Of a stretch of DNA of 64,000 nt, positions 1 to 11,505 are shown one piece after another. Source of the DNA: Entoloma clypeatum (lineage: Eukaryota > Basidiomycota > Agaricomycetes > Agaricales > Entolomataceae); contig OY751491.1 of assembly GCA_963565915.1 (NCBI GenBank), forward strand, positions 310,001 to 374,000, read 5' to 3'. How positions within the stretch are numbered: the stretch's first letter is position 1; every line of letters starts with the position of its first letter. The position numbers were made by a program, and so were the translations under genes. The notes under the pieces were generated by a model, which ran no database searches, was not told where the DNA came from, and saw only the letters and a list, made by a program, of their open reading frames with translations.

Positions 1-2766
1 ACGCATAACAGTTTCCAGTGCTTTTTGCTTGGCCAAACGATGACTTGGAGCTAAACAAAAATCACCTCGATGATAGCATGGGTGGAGGTTATAGAGGATT
101 ACCTTGTTTGTGTGGTTGCGAAGTGGACTTGTTGGTGATGGAGTCTTGTCAAATAAAGGAACAGCCGATGAAGATTGTGCCTCAGAGCCAGAGACCTATA
201 TGCCCCTTCGTATCTGAGGAGGCCATGATGAGAAGCTGCTTGCCAAGAAGCCTTTCATCATCAAGTTTCCAAACAAAAATGCGGGTTGGGCCTATCGCCG
301 TGATGCCTCCAGCACAAATGACTTGTACACCAAAGATCTGGGATCTGATGAACCGGAATAACATGTATGCACCGTTTTCTTCGAAACTAGATTGGGAGGT
401 TGGAAAATGGGCCAAGCTTCATGGGCCCAGCTCAACAGCATTTACAGAACTGATGAAGATTGATGGGGTGAGTAGATCTTCTGATAATGCAGGAAAGTAG
501 GCTTATAGTTATGAACAGGTCGTCGAATGTCTTGGATTGTCCTTCAAGAATTCAGTTCAACTAAATCAGCTCATCAACCACACTCTCCCTGGCTGCCCAC
601 ACTTTGAACAACATGAAATCATGATTGATAATGAAGTCTTCAATGTTTACCTGTGCGACACATTGGCCTGCATAGGCGCCCTGTTTGGTGATCCGGATTT
701 TGCGCTATACCTTGTTTTCACCCCAGAGCGACACTACACAAGTGAGGAGAAGATAACTCGCATGTATCATGACATGCACACTGGGTGATGGTGGTGGGCA
801 ACGCAGGTGATGAGTTTGTTTGCGCTTGTGGGCATGCTGTTGATTGTACTCATGCAGGAAGAAGTTGACCGTGCAAAGCCTGGTGCAACTATTGTTCCTC
901 TCATCATCTCAACGGACAAGACCCAGCTTACGCTTTTCCGCAACAAGAGCACATATCCTGTGTACCTAACAATTGGAAACATCCCAAAAGAAATTCGCCC
1001 GAAACCCTCATCCCGCGCATATGTTTTGATCGGTTATCTGCCCACTACTTGCCTTGAGCGCGTTACCAACACCGCCTCACGACGCCGACTTCTATCCAAC
1101 CTTTATTATGTGTGTATGGGCCACATCTTTTCTTCCCTCCAGTCTGCTGTTGAAGATGGTGTTTTTATGATGACAGGCGACGGCAAAACTCACCGAAATC
1201 ACCCAATCTTGGCCTGCATCGTGAGTGATTACCCAGAACACATTCTAACAACTTGTATCTTCTCTGGCGAGTGCCCAACATGCCCAGTCCATCGCGACGA
1301 GCTTGGAGATTTTGATCGTGATAACCCCCCTGCACTCCGTAAACTTGACCATGTATTAGAGGCCCTCGACTCCTTTGATACTGATCCTGCTGGCTTTCTC
1401 CAAACCTGCAAGGCTGCTGGCGTTAAGCCTGTTGTCGACCCCTTCTGGAAGGATCTACCTTATGTCCACATCTACCGCTCCATTACCCCCGATGTCTTGC
1501 ATCAACTATATCAGGGCGTTATGAAACACCTCATTGGCTGGGTTATCGATGCTTGTGGGGCTGCTGAGATTGATGCTCGATGCCGCCATATGCCGCCCAT
1601 GGAGCTGGGCATTCACGAGTCATTCAACCTTCCAAAACTCCACTGGGCTGCTCATTACGTCTCTGCCATCAAGCTTTATGGGACAACAGATAACATGAAC
1701 ACTCAGTATACCGAACGACTCCATATCGATTTTGCCAAGGACGCCTATGCCGCCTCTAACCGCAAAGATGAGTTTTCCCAGATGACGTTATGGCTCGAAC
1801 GAAAGGAGAAGATTCTTCAACATTCCCAGTACATCAAATGGCAGGAAAGTGGATCCCCGGGCTTCAAGAAAGCAGAATGGCTCCCGCCTGGCCTTGAGCT
1901 CGATCGTTCCCTCCGTATGGCCAAGCACCCTTCCATACGGGTGGTTAGATTTGATGAACTTGGCCAGATTTATGGGGCCCCATTCTTTCAGACAGCATTG
2001 GCTCGCTACGTTATATGCATCAACAAACCCACGCTCAAGCCACAGCAAATCAAAGCGCGTCTCTGGATGGTTCATATTCCATTTCAAAAGGTTCCTGTCT
2101 GGCATCGGTTAAAGTGGTTACAAACCGACCCCTTCACTCACCTTACGTCGACTGCGGATGCTGTACTTGCTCGACTGGAATCAAAGGATCAACGTGGGTG
2201 TGTGGTGCTGGGACGATTTGATACTGCATTGGTAAACGATGGTACAGGGGAAACAACAGGTATAACAGGTGAGTTCTGACCGTAAGATCTTCTTGACAGA
2301 TTGTTTGTTTGTTTTATTCGTAGGCTATCATATTGCCTGTGTGCGCGTTATATTTTCATTACCGCAGACTCACGCGCACCACATGTTCAGAAATCTTTAC
2401 TTCACAATCCCTGCCCACCTAGCATATGTTGAGTGGTACTCAACGTTTGATGACCCGTCGCCCCATCACCATTTGTATAAGATTCGAGTGCTGAAAGATC
2501 AAGATGGCGGCCGCATATGTAGCATCATCCCGATTGCCAACATACGGAGGAGTATACACCTTTTCCCTCACTTCGGATCCCGTGCCCCCGATGAATGGAC
2601 AGGCAGTAATGTCCTTGACCTATGTGACACATTCTACGCAAACACGTTCACTGATCGTCACTTGTACACATCAGCAAATCAGACATGTGCTATGGCTGCT
2701 GTGGGCACTATAGGGCACTACGTTCTCAGGGATGTATGCTACAGAGTGCTATGTAGCGCTCTGTAG
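1..2766 (+). pseudogene. Plavaka (CACTA-like) transposase, decayed, cut by window edge
   Basis: This is a transposase of the fungal Plavaka family, a cut-and-paste DNA transposon related to CACTA. Recognisable blocks run in order along the strand: YAPF...LDWEVGKWAKL near 365-420, MYHDMHTG at 764-787, the core from about 868 (KPGATIVPLIISTDKTQ, TYPVYLTIGNIPKE), GECPTCPVHRDELG near 1270, and a last exon after an intron at about 2270-2322 (LAYVEWYS, SNVLDLCDTF). An in-frame TGA at 786-788 sits directly after MYHDMHTG, where the family normally has Arg or Lys before the WWW motif, so the copy looks dead. The last exon runs into the hairpin at 2669-2787 before reaching a stop at 2764. The 5' end lies outside the window. 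The family is recognised from memory of its conserved blocks. Confidence 0.8.
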
Positions 2767-2787
2767 CACATGTCTGATTTGCTGATG
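2669..2787. repeat. Hairpin with perfect 24-bp inverted repeats
   Basis: Positions 2669-2692 and 2764-2787 are exact reverse complements (outer end CATCAGCAAATC, inner end GACATGTGCTA). The 71-bp loop holds a second palindromic block rich in GTGCTA/TAGCGC near 2733-2765. It lies at the 3' end of the Plavaka transposase and could be a MITE inserted there or part of the transposon's own terminus. I see no convincing target duplication. Confidence 0.75.
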
Positions 2788-3470
2788 CAGAATCATCCAT
2801 TCTTAGCCTTTCTTAGCGCACAATTTTAGTTCAAATATATCCCCTTGACTACGACCTATCATAAGACTATGTTCAATAAGATTGAATTTCTTAACAATGT
2901 ATCACTATGTTATCCACGAGGTGCTTTGCGGTTCTATTTGTGATCCATTTGGTACATTTGATACTCATTGATGTCGATTTCACCATTCAAGGTTTTCCCG
3001 ATGTTCTCTGATGTTTCCATTGATAGGTTTCATGATAGGAACACTTGCTCTCAGCATGGCCCTGGACATAGTTTCGAATCAACAGAGTTGAAGGACAGTG
3101 TGCAAACTTGAACTCTGGATTACTCCAAACTGCCGACCAGCATCCACAACACTCCGATAGGTGGGCCTGTGTCATTGGTGATCGTGATGCGGTTGTACTG
3201 GGGTCGATGAAATCCTTCATGTAGGGCTCGAAGAGGAGGAGGAGCCTGAGTGGTTTGGCAACTGGGAACTTGAAAAGCCCCAGATAGTAATACTGTCCCT
3301 CCCATTGTGTCATCATCATGATCATCCTCGCACCGTCGTCGTCATCATTAAAAAAAATTCAATGGTCTGCTAGAATGCTACACAAAATTACATGGCAAAA
3401 ATCATCACTTTTGTATCGACATCGTGCCAGTGTTTGAAGAAATCAATCTCTGCCAGGCTGGGCTTAACAC
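2788..3470. other. Intergenic, no gene recognised
   Basis: No supported gene. A minus-strand reading near 3160-3200 contains the eight residues NRITITND, typical of Hsp70 substrate-binding domains, but nothing around it extends the match. It may be a fragment of a second Hsp70 copy or coincidence. Confidence 0.4.
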
Positions 3471-6011
3471 TCAGTCTGTTTCCTCGCCCCCCAACAGCAG
3501 GAAAACCCCACCGGAAGCACCTCAGGGAGCACCAGGGAACCCACCACTGGCAGCAGCGCCAAAGAGTCTCTGTGTGATAGAGCTAAAAGAAAAAATTCAT
3601 CAGATCAGATCAGACTGTTGGCACATGGATTATGCACATACTTGATAACACCCTCGAGCTCCTTCTTCTCCTCCTCATACTCCTCCTTCGAGGCTTCTTT
3701 GGGAGCCATCCAGCCACGCAATGGATTTATCGATGGCAGTCTCCAGTTCGGTGATCGAGTTGCAAAGGCTGTACGCGTACGACTCGAGGCTGTTGGAGAG
3801 GTGGGAGCGGTCGGCGAGGGACAGGGAACGCCCGCGACGAGGGACAGGGAACGCCCGCGACGAGGGATGATCATGGACGTGGCCTGTCTACATCACATAT
3901 TACAGTAGCCTATATATGGTATGTCACGTGATCCGGCGGAGTCAGGGCACAGGCCCTACTCCACCGTTCTTCGCGGCGATGCGAGCGGCGGCCTCATCCT
4001 CGGCTGAATCGAAAAGGGGCAGTGATGACTGACCGTCAGCACCATTACAGAAAGAAAAAAAAAATGCTACATGATGGCTATGTATGCATACAGGCTTGCC
4101 TCTGTACTTCTGGGCATCGTTGACCATGCACTCGAGGTCCTCCTTGGATAGGCAGCCCCTGTCGTCTTTTGTGATGGTGATGCAGTTGTACGTGCCACTA
4201 GTCTTGTCAGCGGCGGAGACGTCCAAGAAACTGCAGATATCAATGTCAAATGTGACCTCGATCTGGCGAAACCTCACAAGGAGCGGGAGGAAAGCCAGAG
4301 AGCTTGGAGTTTCCGAGGAGATGGTTGTCCTTGGTGCGAACACGTTCGCCTTCGTAGACCTGGATAAGGATAGTGGGCTACTCGGCGGGGAAGGTAAACA
4401 GTTCAGACTTCTTGGTCGGTAGTCGTGTGACGCTTGAGCATGACAGCCATGACACCATCAGGGGTCTCGATACTGCATGGGGTAGAGAGGCGGGGGGGGG
4501 ATTGAGTAAAATCACGGGAATACCAAGCGAAGGTCGGCCTTACCCAAGTGACAAGGGGAGAACATCGAGGAGGAGGAGATCCTGGGTCTTCTCAGAAGTG
4601 TCACCGGACAATATGGCAGCCCTGACGGCAGCACCGTAGGCAACAGCCTCATCGGGGTTGACACTCCTGTTGGGCTCCTTGCCGTTGAAGAATTCGGACA
4701 CGAGCTTGACGATACGAGGAATACGGGTCGACCCACCGACGAGAACAATCTCATGTACAGCCGACTTATCGATCTTCGAATCGCGCAAGACCTTCTCAAC
4801 GGGTTCCAAAATGTTGCGGAAGAGATCATCGCACAGCTTCTCGAAACGCGCACTAGAAATTGATGCCCTCATGGAGAGAGTCGATTTTGATGGAGGTCTG
4901 GGTGGTTAAGGAGAGGGTGCGCTTGGCACGCTCGCAAACGGTGCGGAGACGACGAACGGCACAAGGGTTGGAAAATATATCTGGGGGGGGAAAAAGGTTG
5001 TCAGGACCGCGCTCCGTTTCGCTTAGACAAAAAAGAAAGTGATGTGTGAGCCCTCACCTTTCTTGTTCATTCCTGTGCGAGGTGGTCGACGAGGCGGTTG
5101 TCGAAATCTTCGCCACCCAGGTGGGTGTCACCGGCAGTGGCCTTGACTTCAAAGATCCCGTCGTCAATGGTTAGGAGGGAAACATCGAAGGTTCCTCCAC
5201 CAAGGTCGAAGATAAGGACGTTGCGTTCACCAGTCACCTTCTTGTCGAGCCCGTAAGCGATGGCGGCGGCACTCGGCTCGTTTATGAGACAGAGGACGTG
5301 CATGCCAGAAATCGTTCCGGCGTCCTTGGTGGCCTGCCGTCGCGACTCGTTGAAGTGGGCTGGGACACTGATGACGGCATCGTTGATGGTCGTTCCAAGG
5401 TAGTAAGACTCTGCAGTTTGTTTCATCTTGAGGAGGACCATAGAAGAAATTTCTTCGGGAGACTGTAGTAGAATGTCAAAATGAGTGCACAGAGACAGAA
5501 AAACAAAAATTGTCATTGTAGCGACTCGGGCTTACGAATTCCTTCTGCTCGCCGAGGTATTCAACGCGAATGTACGGCTTGCCTTCCTTGTTGAAGACAG
5601 TGAAGTGGAAGTGCTTCATGTCGGATTGCACCTCTGTATCATCGAATTTGCGACCGATGAGGCGCTTGGCGTCAAAAACACTGAAATCAGGTTACTTACA
5701 TCTGATTGCATGTTGGATCAAAAGAGACGACACATACGTGATGGCGTTCACGCCGATCTGATTCTTCGCTAGATCGCCGATGAGACGCTCGCTGTCGGAG
5801 AAGGAGACATAGGAAGGGGATGTCCTGTTACCCTGCCAGTGGTCGTTGGCGATAATCTCGACACGGTTGTTTTGCTATATTTCAACACAACTGCAAGAAG
5901 ATGTGTGATTAGACACGGAAAAAGTTAGCAGCAAAAGGTTGAATCAAAAAAAATTCACGAGTAGTTGGTGCCGAGATCGACACCGATAGCTTTAGAACTT
6001 GAAAAGGACAT
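3471..6011 (-). pseudogene. Cytosolic Hsp70 (SSA/Ssa-like) pseudogene
   Basis: The full Hsp70 plan can be followed: start at 6011 with KAIGVDLGTNYS, then SYVSFSD and [26 protein letters not shown] and [41 protein letters not shown] and [17 protein letters not shown] (ATPase domain), a damaged substrate-binding domain with [26 protein letters not shown], and a C-terminal EETD just before the stop at 3471, matching the EEVD tail of cytosolic Hsp70. Introns are still visible. Disabling changes: TAG at 5875-5877 where Trp is expected, TGA at 5067-5069 after LVDHLAQE, a deletion/frameshift near 4860, frame change near 4265, inserted DNA at about 3890-3965, a 24-bp tandem duplication near 3814-3862, one extra A near 3695, and TGA at 3522-3524. 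It retains introns, so it is a decayed gene copy, not a retrocopy. Confidence 0.88.
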
Positions 6012-6429
6012 GGCAGAATTATTGGAAGGTGAAAAAAAACTGTTGAATGTAGTCTCATAGGCTCAGTCCAGTTTCCTCCCCTCCCTTCGAGAGTCTGGCG
6101 TCATCCAAACATGTACTTACAGCGCTTGGCATTCTGCAGTTTGATGCTCACGAAGCGCTGAGTCTGCCATTGTGATTCTGTGAAAAGAAAGTTGCTTGGT
6201 AATCATATGATGCTGGCGCCCGAACCGCACGACACCTGGGAAATATTGATGTACATAATGGATGCCTAAATTGGCAATTCTACAGCTGGGAAACGTGAAT
6301 ATCATTGTGGAGGGTTCCTTAGAACGGTTTGGGCGACTTGTTTGACACTTTTACGAAGTAGTACAATGAAACATACACATGAGCCCATCTGCACTGAAGA
6401 ATTGGATAAGGCCGTGAGCAGTAAACACT

Positions 6430-6600
6430 GTTGTAATTATTTTTTTTGTTTTGATGTCATACATATTATTCACAGAAAAATAAAATTTTGTGAGCATGAC
6501 ATACCATAATAGGAAGGAGGGGGGACCTTGAAAAACAAGTTCCGACGTGTGGTCTCTCAGCTCAATCCTGCCACCTTGGTCGCATTGAAAGAGAAAAATT
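6430..6600. repeat. Relic related to the hAT-type element at 11506-12205
   Basis: The stretch TAATAGGAAGGAGGGGGG near 6505-6525, the following GAAAAACAAGTTCCGACGTGTGG, and the A/T-rich run before it resemble the right end of the element at 12050-12175 in the same order. The terminal inverted repeat is missing, so this would be a truncated older copy. Identification is by eye over about 130 bp. Confidence 0.4.
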
Positions 6601-6795
6601 CAAAAGAAACACATTTTGCAATGGTCTAAACATTTTCACGAAGACAATATACATAAGTTGTACAGGGATTTATGAGGGAAAAAAAGAGAAAAGTCGGTTC
6701 CGACGGCCGTGACGTGGGTTGGGGACGATGGGGCAGTAGTGGACGACGAGCGACATCGTTTGGTCAGCGATCGTGAATCGGTTGTCTCGGCCGCT

Positions 6796-7057
6796 TCAGC
6801 ATTTGCATTCGCCGGCTTTGCAGCCGCAGCTGGAAACAAAAAAGAACACGAACAACAATCTCAGTCACGACGCGACGGACTTCAAAGAGGAAGATGATGG
6901 TGAACGAACCTCGCGCCGCAGGTGCAGGCATCCGAGCCGCAGCCGGCAGATTCAGTGGGGATCTGGGTGGTCTATGATATGAAAGAGTACCGGATTAGCG
7001 TCGTTCCGAACGATGAAGGGGTGGGGGAGGAAGAGTGGGACGGCGTACAGATTGCAT
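6796..7057 (-). CDS. Copper/cadmium-type metallothionein, 34 aa, three exons
   Basis: Exons 7057-7049, 6971-6910 and 6829-6796 join to a 34-residue protein (105 nt including stop). The introns are GTACGC...TAG, with a CTAATC branch-point-like site, and GTTCGT...CAG. Seven cysteines at 14, 19, 21, 25, 27, 32 and 34 give C-X4-C-X-C-X3-C-X-C-X4-C-X-C, with the end reading CGCKAGECKC. Seven-cysteine peptides of this spacing are the classic fungal metallothioneins that bind Cu(I), Cd or Zn in the cytosol. A TATAAAAA box lies 76 bp upstream of the start. The cysteine-bearing exons are secure; the 9-nt first exon is inferred from frame and splice signals. Confidence 0.82.
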
Positions 7058-7132
7058 GGTTGGAGATTGGAGCTGGGTGGGTATCGATTGGATGTGGTGG
7101 AAGACTGAGGATGATCGAGCGATGGGGTTCTG

Positions 7133-7140
7133 TTTTTATA
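7133..7140 (-). promoter_or_regulatory. TATA box of the metallothionein gene
   Basis: TATAAAAA read on the minus strand, 76 bp upstream of the proposed ATG at 7057. That predicts transcription start near 7108 and a leader of about 50 nt. It supports a real short gene here. Confidence 0.6.
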
Positions 7141-7742
7141 GGCAGGGGGGTTATATTACATATCGTTTGTTTATGATTGGCTGTGTTCACCATCATCCTT
7201 GTTATCCGCCGGTACTTACTGAGCATGCTGTCCTGGTTTGGGCTGCTTCCTTCATGTGACGGGTTCTTGATGGGAAGAAAGTGTCATGCGGTTTCTATTC
7301 GAGGCAATTCCGCGGATTATGGTACCTCAAAGAGGTCACGTTGAGTCTGTACCCTACGTCATGACAATCCACTGAGCGCAGTCCCAAGTTGGTCTTGATT
7401 AATGATTCCTTGGCTAGAACGTTCCAGGGTTTGTCGCCGAATCTCGCAACGCATGTGAGTCGTACGGCTTCAACCTGATCCAGGCCTGGGTTAAACGGTA
7501 GCGCCTTCATTCATCCACTTCTGCCGTTACAAATGGAGTCCGATTAAATCTGAAGGTGATTATCTCGGCATCATTAGGCCGGGCTAAGGCCCGAGATACC
7601 GAGGTATGGTGTCGAATGGGGTTAAAAGATCAGCGTCAAGATGAGGTTCTCGTCTACCCGTGACGGAGGGCTACTTTGGCGCACCAGGTGTATCCGATAT
7701 CGGACAGGATTTTTGAGTCAATTATGCCTCGGCTGAAGACCA
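7141..7742. other. Intergenic, nothing recognised
   Basis: Beyond the metallothionein TATA box I see only short open frames without recognisable motifs. The stretch probably holds the metallothionein upstream region and the 3' flank of the nucleotidyltransferase-like gene. Confidence 0.4.
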
Positions 7743-8686
7743 TCAGTCATCATAATCATCCTCATCACAATACCCAGCTCCATCATCATCATCCTCATCC
7801 CACGCATCCTCAACGGGAACACCCATCTCCCTCCACAACACGAACGAATCCAGGAACGCCCTCGCATACTTCTCCGCACGCTCGCGCCCTTCCTCGACGA
7901 ACCAGTCCGGCATCCACCCCTTCTCTTCTTCCGCCTCTAAACTCGCACCGTACACCTCCACGGCCAGGCACAGCATCTCGTCGATGTCCTCCTCGTCGAC
8001 CCACGTCTTCTCTTGCATGTGCGGGAGGTGGGAGGCGAGGTGGTCGGTCCACCCGCGGAGTTTCAGGAAGATGAGCGGGAGGAGGGGGACGACGGGGATG
8101 TCGAAGGGGGGTGGGAGGCGGACGAGGTGCTGCGAAGGGATCTGTGGGATCCCGAGGAGGCCTGGTGTTAGGATGTCGACTTTACAGCTGGGTGGTTCGT
8201 CGTCGTTGGTGGTTGTGGTGGTGGTAGGAACAAGGGAAAACCAAAGGACGCGATAGGTGTTGTTCGGGTTCCTGGAAGGCACGAGATGAAATCTCGGTTC
8301 GGAGGATACGAGGAGTTGTTTGAGGTCTTCAGCGTGCCACTCGTCGGTCAAGACGACCACGTCCACGTCCTGCCCTACCAAGTCATTGTCAACGTTGCTC
8401 GACGTTACAAATTCATGCAGAAATGTGATCTGGAACAGTGCCTTCAATAAGTGTATAAAAAGAGTAAACGCACATTCGGTTCTCTATGCTGCATCCCGTA
8501 CATCGCACATGCCGCACTGCCAAACAAGCACGCATGTAGTTTGTGTGAGGATAGGACGGAGAGGGTTGCACGAGCCGCGGTTTGGATGATATCGATGTCA
8601 TTGGGTGCACCTGCGGCTACCGTCGGTGTAGAGTTATCTGGCATCGCGTTGGAAGTGCAGGACGAGAGAGCTGGGGCAATTGCCAT
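7743..8686 (-). CDS. Nucleotidyltransferase-fold protein, 279 aa
   Basis: Two exons, 8686-8474 and 8369-7743, joined by a GTGCGT...CAG intron in phase 0. The junction creates REPN|DVDVVVL. With FGSAACAMYG just upstream this gives the G-S...D-V-D signature of the nucleotidyltransferase superfamily (MNT/Pol beta fold), where two acidic residues bind metal. The C-terminal half has WTDHLASHL, an acidic EEDIDEM stretch and a very acidic tail. Proteins of this build are common and uncharacterised in basidiomycetes; substrate unknown. ATG at 8686 is the first in frame. Confidence 0.72.
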
Positions 8687-8917
8687 CAATACGATGATGT
8701 GAACCGAGGCGGCGATTGCCGCGTCGGCTCAGACTTGTGTACTTATCCTGGATGGCTTACGACGTTTTGGCTGGGTGGGAAAGTCTCTTATCCGAGTTCG
8801 CGGCGGCCAAACAGCACACATGTAGTAAGACACTTCAACCATCTCTTGTAAGAAATATTTGAATTGCATCATGATGAACGAGGATGTTGTGTGAGTTATC
8901 AAGTGTGCCCTGTTGCG

Positions 8918-9508
8918 TTATTGGAGAGGACTAACGATAAGGTAGCCAACCGTCCCGTTATACTCATAGCCGGTTGGTGGTTTATGGGTATCAGCGGTTA
9001 ACAAATGGGCGGTGTCTGCGCTGCTGTAGAAACGAGAGAGCGGGTGCACAGTATACCCATGAAATGGACACAATTTACTCTGCAGGATGTAGCCGGCTGT
9101 ACCCTTGTCCTGGTACCCTAGGCTGATGAGGGTGTTTTTTTCTTGCACGCTGGATGTATAAACGTGGTCCACCAGGGCCATGTTATAAAGGCGGTAAAGA
9201 GGAATGGTGCCGCGTTCTTGCGAATGAAAGATACTGCCCACTACACCCTTCGCTTTGTATCCGGAGCGCGTGACGAGTTCGTTGATCTCGTCGGGGTTTG
9301 TGGAGTAGAAATGGTCGGCCTTGTCTTTGTCCGCTCGGAGGAAACGAGATGCAAAAATTGCATCAAAAGGGCAATCACTGAAATCCTGGGGACAAAGCCA
9401 AGGTCAGCTGAGAAGTTATGAAACGCGGTGATGTCATACCCTAGGAGTGGCCATGGCTAGGTTGGCGATGAGGGTCAAGACGGCGGTGAGAGACAAAATG
9501 AGCTTCAT
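8918..9508 (-). CDS. Secreted DUF5648-type repeat protein, 178 aa
   Basis: Exons 9508-9440 and 9385-8918 join in phase 0. The first exon is a signal peptide (MKLILSLTAVLTL, cleavage probably after NLAMA). The mature part holds successive copies of a pattern ADHFYSTN...GYKAKGVVGSIF, VDHVYTSS...GYQDKGTAGYI and AHLLTADT...GYEYNGTVGYL, with PLYRLY linkers. This is the repeat of the DUF5648 domain found in secreted and cell-surface proteins of fungi and bacteria, of unknown ligand. A TATAAA box lies 70 bp upstream. Confidence 0.8.
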
Positions 9509-9577
9509 GTTAGCTTTGATGTGTGCGAGGGTAGTTGTAACTTGCACCTTGTGTTCGCAGATGGAAAACAGCGAGCC

Positions 9578-9583
9578 TTTATA
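9578..9583 (-). promoter_or_regulatory. TATA box of the DUF5648 gene
   Basis: TATAAA on the minus strand followed by GGCTCGC, 70 bp upstream of the ATG at 9508. Confidence 0.5.
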
Positions 9584-10589
9584 CCCTGTGGGTCTCGGTT
9601 TATCCAAAGGTTTTCACTCGAGGTGGCAGGCCTATCCTTGCACCGGCGAAATATCGGGACGAAAGGTTGTCCCAAACACGTTTCGGATATTGTGAGAGGG
9701 AGTTACTTACCTGTGGGGATGAAACTGCTTACCGGATGGGGAGAAAAATGGCAAAGGAAGCTCTGTTCTGTCACCTGTGTGTCCAAGTACATACCGGACG
9801 AACTTGGACATTGTTGGGGGACGCACATCCCTTTGCGGGCAGGTTCTTCGCAGACCGTCCGTCCGCGCAAACTTGAACCCATCAAAAGAGCAGGCGTGTC
9901 GCGACCTTCAAGTTGAACAAAACTAGACAATTTTCTGTCGAATTTGACTGAACGGGTTCGCTTGCAACGGGACCGATCTGGGAGCGAGCTTCTTCTATTC
10001 CGACACTCCGGCACCGTCAGGTCGCCTGGGCATCGCTAGTATCGTGGGGCTTTGTTTCGAACCCACGGGGACTTGCAGGTAACGTGATGGCGAACACCGA
10101 CATCGTGGCCAGAACCGGGGGGGACCGGAACGACGACGCTTCCTGTGTGTATTTTTTAAGGCCGAATGAGACCGCTGAGCTTGACCCTACATCAAGATAC
10201 TACCATACCTCAGCAACGCGCAAGTAGTGCCAGCAGAGCTCCAAGGAGTCCTTCGATGTTGGGGCGACTCGGAGGAGAAGATTTCATATGAATTCCCGCA
10301 TAAAGGAAAGAGGCGACATGCCTTGAAATTGGGGACAGTCTCGAAACAACGTTCGAAGTTCGTCAGCGAAGTTCGAACCCTGTCAGGCTAATTCATCGGC
10401 ATTAGTCGGCACTGGATAGGGGGGCCACTCCAATGATTCAGACTCCGCCGGCGATCACCGCTGAGCATGATATGCCGAAAAAGTTGACGCGTTGACGGGT
10501 AGGGGCGGCTGGCGCCGCAGGGCCTGCTACGAGGGAGGAATGTACTTGTATATGTAATTTATTTGACGCGAGGAATGAGTAATTTGAGA
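9584..10589. other. Intergenic, nothing recognised
   Basis: About 1 kb without a supported gene. Short open frames overlap on both strands but show no motif. GTTCGAAC near 10370 looks like a tRNA T-loop, but no cloverleaf can be formed around it. Confidence 0.4.
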
Positions 10590-10698
10590 CGCGCTATGAC
10601 GGTCAAATTGTACAAAAAATAAATGGTCACCCAGAAATGTCATGTCACGCGGTTTGACCAACGGGCGCGCGGTTTTCGAGTGCCCACGCGGTTTTCAC

Positions 10699-11373
10699 CA
10701 GTGTTGGTCTTAAGGCTTAGGGCTTAAGTTAAGTTAAGGCTTAATAACACCCTTAACTTAACCCTTAACAAGCATTGAAGAGATTGTAAAGGCTTAATAT
10801 AGACTTAATAGCACGACACGTAATAATATCCCGGTAGGAAAAAAGTTGACAACCTTCGAAAAAAAGGTGTACATCGTTATATCCCATTCTACCATGCCAC
10901 CTTCGAAGGGACCACTCTGGAAATTCTTTTATCAAGGTGAAAAACAAAATTCGAGTCAGTTCAAAGCTTACTGCAAGGGCTGCGTTCAACACCACCGCAT
11001 TGCGAGCGAGCCAATCGATGTTGACGAGCCTGAACCGCCTTTGGATGCCGACGTTGACATGATTCAGGGTTGGTATAAAACAGGTTAGTCGTCTCCCCTG
11101 CTCGCTCACTACACTTTTTACGGGTGAGAGCAAGCGACCTGCAACCCATCGCCGTCGGCCTTTTGACCGTGAGGCTTTGTTGATGGAGCTCCTGGCAGCA
11201 GAACATGAAGACGAAGAGCCTGACGCTGGTGCTCTCGAGGGTTCGGGTGACGACTACGGACCATAGTCTGGGATTTTAACCCCTTAACATACCCTTAATA
11301 TTAAGACCCTTATTAACCTTTAAGCCTTAAGAACAAATCGTGACCCTTATTAACCCCTTAATAGCCAACACTG
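10699..11373 (+). mobile_element. Non-autonomous hAT element 1, 675 bp
   Basis: Ends are CAGTGTTGG and CCAACACTG, followed inward by imperfect subterminal TTAAGG/CCTTAA repeats. The 8-bp duplication GTTTTCAC flanks it exactly (10691-10698 and 11374-11381), the hAT signature. Copy B of the host repeat (24731-24967) has a single GTTTTCAC at this place, confirming the insertion. Inside is a remnant of the hAT transposase N-terminus. Confidence 0.9.
10894..11266 (+). pseudogene. hAT transposase N-terminal remnant (BED-type finger)
   Basis: ATG at 10894 begins MPPSKGPLWKFF followed by QNSSQFKAYCKGC, the start of fungal hAT transposases with a BED zinc finger. After a probable intron from 11084, a downstream reading gives RRRPFDREALLMELLAAE, another N-terminal block of these transposases, ending near 11266. 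The catalytic RNase-H-like domain and the dimerisation region are absent, so it cannot mobilise itself. Confidence 0.65.
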
Positions 11374-11505
11374 GTTTTCACTGACTTGTGTCGCCCTTAT
11401 TGTGCCGCACGTTGAATGTTGCTGCCACCCCCGTAGTATTTTGACCCTCTCCCCAGTTGAACACAGTACTTACTACTTAGCTCCCAGAAATTGTCGCAAT
11501 GGGCA

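Noticed and set aside
3120..3325. Second Hsp70 fragment (NRITITND)
   Set aside because: Only eight residues match; flanking residues do not.
10360..10400. GTTCGAAC resembling a tRNA T-arm
   Set aside because: No acceptor or anticodon stem can be paired around it.
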